A stretch of DNA of 64,000 bases from Rhodobacter sp. SY28-1 (GTDB lineage: Bacteria; Pseudomonadota; Alphaproteobacteria; Rhodobacterales; Rhodobacteraceae): NCBI RefSeq assembly GCF_005222785.1, contig NZ_STGH01000001.1, positions 1,674,001-1,738,000 on the forward strand. The letters are read 5' to 3'. Positions 59,601-64,000 of this stretch are shown here, in pieces. The notes under the pieces are model-generated. The model saw only the letters and a program-made list of their open reading frames with translations, searched no databases and had not been told where the DNA came from. Each line of letters begins with the position of its first letter. The first letter of the stretch is position 1. A program made the translations under genes and the position numbers.

Positions 59601-62600
59601 AGACGGTTTCGCCCGCTATCTTCTTGTCAAGCGTCACGTCAAGAAGGCTCGCCGTCAGCCCCGGCAATTCGCGCGGCATCACGCGGACGGGGCCCGCGAC
59701 GGTGGCTTTCTCGGGGTAGGGGAGGGCTTCCGTGCGGACCTGTGCGGCGCCGGAGGTGACGACGGTCACGTGCGGCGCGGGCTTGAGGCCGATTTCGGCG
59801 ATGGCCTGGCCGAGGAAGAAGAGGCTCCAGAAGCCCTGTTCGAGGTTTCGCTGGAAGAAGCTGGAGCCAGGGCGGAAGGCCTCTTTCTCGGTCACCAGCC
59901 AGAAATGGGCGATGCGGGCGGGTGAGAGGTCCCGCTGGGCGAGGTCGGCGAGGAGGGCGTCGTAGCCCTCGCGCCCGTGTTCGGGGGCGAGCGTGTAGGT
60001 GTCGTCCGAGGTGCGGGCGAAGGCGTCGCCGACGTGGACGGTGATGACGCGGTGGTTGGCGGCCCGCAGGCGCTGGACGGCGGCGCGGGCAAGGCCGGCT
60101 TCGTCGGCGAAGACCAGCCAGGTCAGGGGTTCCCCGAGTTCGGTTTCCACGTCGACCGGGCAGTCGGCAGGCATCACGCGCCAGCCGATCTTGTAGCCGA
60201 AGTCGGTGACGCTGTCGTGGCGGGTCGGGGTCAGGTCGGCCTCGGTCACGACAGTGGGCTGGCCGCGTTCGACGAAGTAGCGGCTGCGCTGGAAGGGGTA
60301 GGTCGGCAGGGGGACGCGGCGGCGCTTCGCCTCGCCCCAAAGCTGGGTCAGGTCGGGTTCGGCCCCGCAGGCCCAGAGGCGGCCGAGGGTGGCGATGAAG
60401 TGGCGGTCGTCGCTGACGGTGTCGTCGGGGTGGCGGAGGCTGGCCGGGACCGGCTGGCCGCCCATCGCGCCGTTCGCCTGCGCGAGCGACGCCATCGCGC
60501 GGCCGGGGCCGACCTCCAGGTAGACCCGGTCGGCCTTCTGGCGCAGCGCCGCCATGCCGTCGGCGAAGCGGACAGTGTTGCGCAAGTGGGCGACCCAGTA
60601 GTCGGGGCTGGTGGCCTCCTCGTCGGTCAGGACCTGGCCGGAGCGGTTGGAGATGATCGGGATCTGCGGTGGGCTGAGGTGCATGCCCCCAAGGTGGGCG
60701 CGGAAGGCGGAAAGGATGCCTTCCAGCATCTTCGAATGCGCCGCAATGTCGATGGCGATGCGGGTGGTGTCGATGCCGTCGGCCTTGAGCCGCTCAGCCA
60801 GGTCCTTCAGGCCCGCGTCGGACCCCGAGACCACGGTCAGTTCCGGCGCGTTCACCGAGGCGATGTCGAGATCGCCGAGGTAGGGTTTCAGCGCGGCTTC
60901 AGAGAGCGGGACCGACAGCATCCCTCCCGCAGGGACGGTGTCGAAGAGTTGCCCGCGCAGGCGGACGAGGCCGACGGCGGCTTCCAGCGTCATCACGCCC
61001 GCCACGCAAGCGGCCGCGTTTTCGCCCATCGAATGGCCGATCAGGACGGCGGGCTGGATGCCCCAGCTTTCCCACAGCTTCGCCAGCGCGACCTCGACGA
61101 TCAGGATCAGGGGCAGCTGTCTCGACGGCTGGCGCAGGGCCTCGGCGGCGGCCTGTTCCTGGCCTTTGGCGGGCAGCCAGAGGGCGCGGGTTTCCGCCTC
61201 GGCATCGCCCAGGGCAGCAAGGCCCCGGTCCATCCATTCGGCGAAGACGGGTTCGGTCTCGTAAAGGTCGCGCGCCATGTTGGGGTATTGCGCGCCGCCG
61301 CCGGGGAACATGAAGACGACGTCGGGGCGGTCGCCCAACCGGCGCTGGGTGAAGACGCGGCGGGGATCACCGGCCTCCAGCATCTTCGCGGCTTCCTCAT
61401 GGCTTTCGGCCACCAGCACGCGGCGGTGTTCAAAGGCGCGGCGGCCTTCTTTCAGCGTCCAGGCGACGTCGGCGAGGTCCTGTTCGGGATGCGCGCGGAG
61501 ATGGGCGGCGAGGCGGGTGGAGGCTTCGCCCAGAGCCGACTGGCTGCGGGCGGAGAGGGTGATGAGCTGGAAGGGCCAGTCCGAAGCCTCGGAAGCGGCC
61601 ACGGCAGGGGGTTCCTGCACGACGACGAAGGCGTTGGTGCCGCCGACGCCCAAGGAGTTCACCCCGGCGCGGCGGGGGCCCTTGCGGCGGGGCCAGTCCG
61701 ACAGCTTGTCGTTGACGCGGAAGGGGCTGCCGTCGAAGTCGATGGCGGGGTTCGGGGCCTCGAAGTTGAGGCTGGGCGGCATCTGGCCGTGGTGCAGCGC
61801 GAGCGTGGTCTTGATGAGGCTTGCTACGCCCGCGGCGGTGTCGAGGTGGCCGATGTTGGTTTTCACAGACCCGATGCGCGCGAAGCCAGTGGCATTGGTG
61901 GTGCGGCGGAAGGCTTCGGTCAGGGCGGCGACTTCGATGGGGTCGCCAAGGTAGGTGCCGGTGCCGTGGCATTCGATGTAGTCGATGGTCTCCGCCGGGG
62001 TCCCTGCAACGGCGAGGGCCGTGGCGACGCAGGCGGATTGACCCTCGACTGAAGGCGCAAGGTATCCGGCCTTTGCCGCCCCGTCGTTGTTGACGGCTGA
62101 CCCCTTAATGACGCCCCAGATATGGTCGCCATCGGCCAGGGCATCCTCAAGCCGACGCAGCAAGACCGTGCCCGCACCGGACCCGAAGACCGTGCCTTGC
62201 GCTCGGTGGTCGAAGGCGTGGCAGACGCCGTCGGGCGACAGGACCTCGCCCTCCTTGTAGAGGTAGCCGCGGCCCTGGGGCATGTCGATGGTGACACCCC
62301 CAGCCAGCGCCATGTCGCATTCACCGTTCAAGAGCGCCTGGATCGCGTAATGCGTGGCGACCAGCGAGGTGGAGCAGGCGGTCTGCATCCCGAGGCTTGG
62401 CCCCTTGAGGTCGAAGACGTGGCTGACGCGGGTAGCGAGGAAGTCCTTGTCGTTGCCGGTATGGCGCAGAAGGAACATCCCCGTGCTTTCGACCAGCGCC
62501 GGGTTCGAGCAGAGGTTGAAGTAGAAATAGCTGCCCATGCCGCAGCCCGCGAAGACGCCGATGCGGCCCTTGAACCCTTCGGGAGTGTGGCCGGCGTTTT

Positions 62601-62928
62601 CCAGCGCCTCCCACGCCACTTCCAGGAACTGGCGGTGCTGGGGGTCTAGGATCGCGGCTTCCTTGGGGGAGAATCCGAAGAACTCGGCGTCAAAGCGGTC
62701 GTAGCCTTCAAGAAGGGCAGCGGCGGGGACGTAGTTCGGATTGCGCAACAGCGCGGGGTTCTCGCCCGAAGCGAGGATTTCCTCTTCGGTCAGCCGACGC
62801 ACGGCCGACCGGCCTTCGCGCAGGTTGTCCCAATAGGCCTGGATGTCCGCGGCACCCGGAAGATGCGCAGCCATGCCGACAATGGCGATATCCGTTTCGG
62901 CCGGAAGGTCCTGCATCACGTCCTTCAT
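56605..62928 (-). CDS. Type I polyketide synthase, KS-AT-KR-DH-ACP-TE
   Basis: 2107 residues, with GAGAGGG upstream. KS, residues ~10-440: TACSTS (C185), ECHGTGT (H321), KTNIGHLD (H361), all intact. AT ~535-860: GHSMGE (S633) and AAHSKML (H731). KR ~1150-1320: TGGFGGIG (1157-1164), FSSTST with Y1300 and N1304; the VDD at 1243-1245 suggests a B-type ketoreductase. DH ~1375-1630: H1383 and D1550 dyad, with one residue more than usual in the HxxxG spacing. ACP: TLGGHSL (S1761). TE: GGFSGGG (S1909), D1936, H2069. KR before DH is not the usual order. First gene of the operon; it would condense malonate with the NRPS-bound aminoacyl unit, reduce, dehydrate and release. Confidence 0.93.
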   Translation of the reverse strand: MKDVMQDLPAETDIAIVGMAAHLPGAADIQAYWDNLREGRSAVRRLTEEEILASGENPALLRNPNYVPAAALLEGYDRFDAEFFGFSPKEAAILDPQHRQFLEVAWEALENAGHTPEGFKGRIGVFAGCGMGSYFYFNLCSNPALVESTGMFLLRHTGNDKDFLATRVSHVFDLKGPSLGMQTACSTSLVATHYAIQALLNGECDMALAGGVTIDMPQGRGYLYKEGEVLSPDGVCHAFDHRAQGTVFGSGAGTVLLRRLEDALADGDHIWGVIKGSAVNNDGAAKAGYLAPSVEGQSACVATALAVAGTPAETIDYIECHGTGTYLGDPIEVAALTEAFRRTTNATGFARIGSVKTNIGHLDTAAGVASLIKTTLALHHGQMPPSLNFEAPNPAIDFDGSPFRVNDKLSDWPRRKGPRRAGVNSLGVGGTNAFVVVQEPPAVAASEASDWPFQLITLSARSQSALGEASTRLAAHLRAHPEQDLADVAWTLKEGRRAFEHRRVLVAESHEEAAKMLEAGDPRRVFTQRRLGDRPDVVFMFPGGGAQYPNMARDLYETEPVFAEWMDRGLAALGDAEAETRALWLPAKGQEQAAAEALRQPSRQLPLILIVEVALAKLWESWGIQPAVLIGHSMGENAAACVAGVMTLEAAVGLVRLRGQLFDTVPAGGMLSVPLSEAALKPYLGDLDIASVNAPELTVVSGSDAGLKDLAERLKADGIDTTRIAIDIAAHSKMLEGILSAFRAHLGGMHLSPPQIPIISNRSGQVLTDEEATSPDYWVAHLRNTVRFADGMAALRQKADRVYLEVGPGRAMASLAQANGAMGGQPVPASLRHPDDTVSDDRHFIATLGRLWACGAEPDLTQLWGEAKRRRVPLPTYPFQRSRYFVERGQPTVVTEADLTPTRHDSVTDFGYKIGWRVMPADCPVDVETELGEPLTWLVFADEAGLARAAVQRLRAANHRVITVHVGDAFARTSDDTYTLAPEHGREGYDALLADLAQRDLSPARIAHFWLVTEKEAFRPGSSFFQRNLEQGFWSLFFLGQAIAEIGLKPAPHVTVVTSGAAQVRTEALPYPEKATVAGPVRVMPRELPGLTASLLDVTLDKKIAGETVSAVLEEMLATPSNTVAAIRGSRRLETRLVPAKLPEQAEVPEGSVWVITGGFGGIGVTVAERLMRDRHAKVALIGRHVPEPGSVRAGVLSRLERLGRVMAVAADVCNPEDMRAAFDRVKAELGPIYGVVHAAGTVDDAPLLGKDPGSADAVLSPKVHGTKLLDTLLPDGSVDRIVLFSSTSTVLTPAGQADYVAANEYLNAFARSRAGGRTRVTAINWGIWSGIGMAADADARRQGKDAGAPLPGQLVLERMQKGEDETRFHATLTKEHWVMDDHRLLDGTAVLPGSAYPEIAGEALAAAGAKPGFQLTDLTVFRPLRLEADLPRDFRVSLTRGRDGNQRLQARALEPQGWALTAEMGVAPLTTLAEELDLAAIAARCPDKAAAAGGENLPSAQEDRIAFGPRWQVLKATALGNGEGLATLALPTQAVQDTATCALHPALYDIGTGWGIALLPKVQEGFVWAPVMTTAIRVYAALPAEIRSWVRLSGRPTDDTASFDVTLTDPSGKVLVEVEGITFRKVAFEEALAKPASPNPREVIRDDDQRGQSPAEQRLAQALAGGIRPAEGAEAFLRALAADGAQVLVSSLDLDALMKQANAPVAVEAEGPGFARPDLETDYVAPRNSIERTLAGFWAELLGVAEVGVEDDFFTLGGHSLIAVRLFAMIRRQWKVDFPISILFEAPTIARCAQLIIDRIGPQDDSAPAPTELADPAGPKFTHLVAMHRGDGGPKTPFFLVAGMFGNVLNLRHLASLLGTDRPFYGLQAKGLFGDDTPHMTIEDAAASCLAEIRQVQPKGPYLLGGFSGGGLTAWEIGQMLRAEGEEVALMVLLDTPLPVRPFLTKPDKALIKLAEIRAGGPKFLADWAKRRWEWERSRRAKAANEPDPTVPSYNNAAIEAAFRHAIGVYDLRGWEDGNVVLYRPPLDRRYKVTGGNWVSEAREYVFHDNLWTPFAPRLDVVEVPGDHDSMVLEPNVRVLAARMKAAIQAAEAGEHRHPDHRLAAE

Positions 62929-63267
62929 GCGACTACCCTCTCGACTTGTCTTCAGCGACCTGCGCTGTCCTGGCGTTTGGCCCGCCCGACGGGCGACAAT
63001 GGCCTTGGTCCCAAGGATGCGCCGCAGCGCCGGGACAGTTCAGCACAATCTCACCTACTCTGCACCAACCCGAAATCCGGGGACTGACCGGGACCATCAA
63101 CGATTCGCGCGCTGTCAAAATTTCCTTGAGCTTTCCTACATGAGTCCGTCTAGATACGCACGGGTGTTGGGTAAGAAAGTGGCCATTTCTGGGGGATTCC
63201 GGACCCTACGGCTATGATTTCCCTACTTTGTTGCTAGCTCGGCATCAGTATTGTGGAAGGCGTCGCC
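62929..63267. other. Divergent promoter region between PKS operon and ExeA-like ATPase
   Basis: No gene is supported in these 339 bases. The right part is AT-richer than the flanks (around 63115-63240). It should hold both promoters. GGAAGG at 63255-63260 is the ribosome-binding site for the leader ORF. Confidence 0.5.
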
Positions 63268-63339
63268 ATGCCTTTCAAGTTTGCTTATTACAGGGCCACA
63301 AAGCCCCAATACCTTGGGGAATTGCTTAAAGGTGAGTAG
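63268..63339 (+). CDS. 23-residue leader ORF abutting the ATPase start codon
   Basis: ATG at 63268, seven bases after GGAAGG, encodes MPFKFAYYRATKPQYLGELL then KGE and stops with TAG at 63337-63339, immediately before the ATPase ATG at 63340. A perfect hairpin CCCCAA-TACC-TTGGGG lies inside it at 63304-63319, and AAGGTGAG at its end is the ATPase ribosome-binding site. It is too short for family recognition. Layout suggests a translated leader or coupling peptide. Confidence 0.5.
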   Translation: MPFKFAYYRATKPQYLGELLKGE

Positions 63340-64000
63340 ATGACGCGAAGTAGGTCCCGCAGGTTGTTATCCCGTATCCTGTGGTTCGATCCGGAAGTCG
63401 GAAACGAAACGGAGTCGCCGGCCGGGGCTTCGGATCGCGTTGACGATACGGCACTGGACATTCCGACCTATCAGGACCGCAGCGTCGTCGTGACGCCGCC
63501 GTCGAGCTTTGTCGACGCGCCGATTCCGCGCCCGGTGCGGGTCCGGTCACGGCTGCTGCCGAGCCACCCGCCGGTCGGGAACTCTGCGGATCTCTATACC
63601 GAGCATTTCGGGCTGAAGATGCGCCCCTTCGCCCTGACCCCCGACCCGGATTTCCTGTACTGGCCGCCCTCGCACCAGCGGGCCTACACGATGCTGGAAT
63701 ACGGGGTCAGGGCCCATGCACCGATCACGCTGATCACCGGCGAGGTCGGTGCGGGCAAGACGACATTGCTTCTGCATCTGGTGCGGTCGCTGGGATCCGA
63801 ACTGAAGGTCGGGCTGGTGTCGAACCCGCATGGATCGCGGGCCGAGCTTCTGCGCTGGGTGCTGCATGCGCTGGAACAGCCTGCCGAACTGGAAGAAAGC
63901 TACGTCGATCTCTTTTCGCGCTTTCAGAACTTCCTGCTGTCGGAATATGCCTCGGGGCGCAGTGTCGTCCTGATCTTCGACGAAGCGCAGAACCTGTCCG
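63340..64000 (+). CDS. ExeA/XrtA-associated type AAA ATPase (cut by window edge)
   Basis: 220 residues visible. After a ~75-residue polar N-terminus, DLYTEHFGLKMRPFALTPDP is the ExeA/MshM-type start, then ITLITGEVGAGKTTLLLHL (Walker A) and SVVLIFDEAQNLS (Walker B). Such ATPases sit in polysaccharide-export and exosortase loci, where they are thought to couple ATP use to polymer handling or secretion. The C-terminal part is outside the window, so a peptidoglycan-binding tail cannot be checked. It is divergent from the PKS-NRPS operon. Confidence 0.88.
   Translation, partial: MTRSRSRRLLSRILWFDPEVGNETESPAGASDRVDDTALDIPTYQDRSVVVTPPSSFVDAPIPRPVRVRSRLLPSHPPVGNSADLYTEHFGLKMRPFALTPDPDFLYWPPSHQRAYTMLEYGVRAHAPITLITGEVGAGKTTLLLHLVRSLGSELKVGLVSNPHGSRAELLRWVLHALEQPAELEESYVDLFSRFQNFLLSEYASGRSVVLIFDEAQNLS

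Noticed and set aside
56374-62052. Long plus-strand open frames (1183 and 691 codons) opposite the PKS
   Set aside because: They mirror the PKS frame, have Gly/Ala/Arg-rich composition, no ribosome-binding site and no motif.
1-64000. CRISPR arrays, insertion sequences or prophage genes
   Set aside because: No regularly spaced repeats, transposase motifs or phage structural genes were found on either strand.

Overview
The window is GC-rich chromosomal DNA from an alphaproteobacterium, most probably a member of the Rhodobacteraceae/Paracoccaceae. The reasons are the base composition, the hisB-hisH / hisA-hisF-hisE gene order, the phhA-phhB-Lrp set, a tRNA-Tyr with an encoded CCA end, and an exopolysaccharide locus of the type found in that family. 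No rRNA, CRISPR array, transposase, integrase or replication origin was seen. Both edges cut genes: metY on the left and an ExeA-like ATPase on the right.

Layout. 1-13.3 kb is mostly core metabolism: metY, a VOC protein, a serine-protease/nuclease fusion (1167-3104), a CPA2 antiporter, a phenylalanine hydroxylase pair (phhA-phhB) flanked by two Lrp/AsnC regulators, a LysE exporter, dimethylargininase, a type I methionine aminopeptidase and a Tat-exported phosphatase-superfamily protein. 13.6-18.4 kb is a compact same-strand operon of a small secreted protein, a helical-repeat glycosyltransferase, a sulfotransferase-like/glycosyltransferase fusion and a small protein, followed by tRNA-Tyr, rlmB, a probable small RNA or attenuated leader, and a CoA-binding protein. 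20.0-29.5 kb holds an ArsR/SRPBCC operon and a histidine cluster (hisE, hisF, hisA, glsA, hisH, hisB, all on the minus strand) broken up by unrelated genes, including a GMC oxidoreductase of visibly lower GC.

29.9-50.2 kb is an exopolysaccharide locus. It has GDP-mannose supply (manC), a PIG-L deacetylase, an ExoY-like initiating sugar-phosphate transferase, a PglK-type ABC flippase, an O-antigen-polymerase-like protein, at least six glycosyltransferases, an epimerase, a methyltransferase, a 2OG-Fe(II) oxygenase, an OPX export protein and an outer-membrane barrel. The parts fit a path of sugar activation, lipid-linked assembly, flipping, polymerisation and export.

50.4-62.9 kb is a four-gene operon on the minus strand: type I PKS, NRPS, Sfp-type phosphopantetheinyl transferase and an SGNH-like hydrolase. 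The NRPS has a formyltransferase front end and a luciferase-like monooxygenase inserted into its adenylation domain. Its specificity residues match the published glycine code at 9 of 10 positions. The PKS reads KS-AT-KR-DH-ACP-TE, with KR before DH. Together they form a self-contained two-module line that should load glycine, extend it once and release a short unsaturated amino-acid-derived product. This is the strongest candidate for an undescribed system here. Divergent from it, a 23-codon leader ORF containing a hairpin abuts the start codon of the ExeA-like ATPase.

Two AT-rich palindromes (13303-13319, 23006-23020), a dyad found upstream of both metY and hisF, and a local reversal of GC skew around the epimerase (39.3-40.4 kb) are further signals outside the gene calls.
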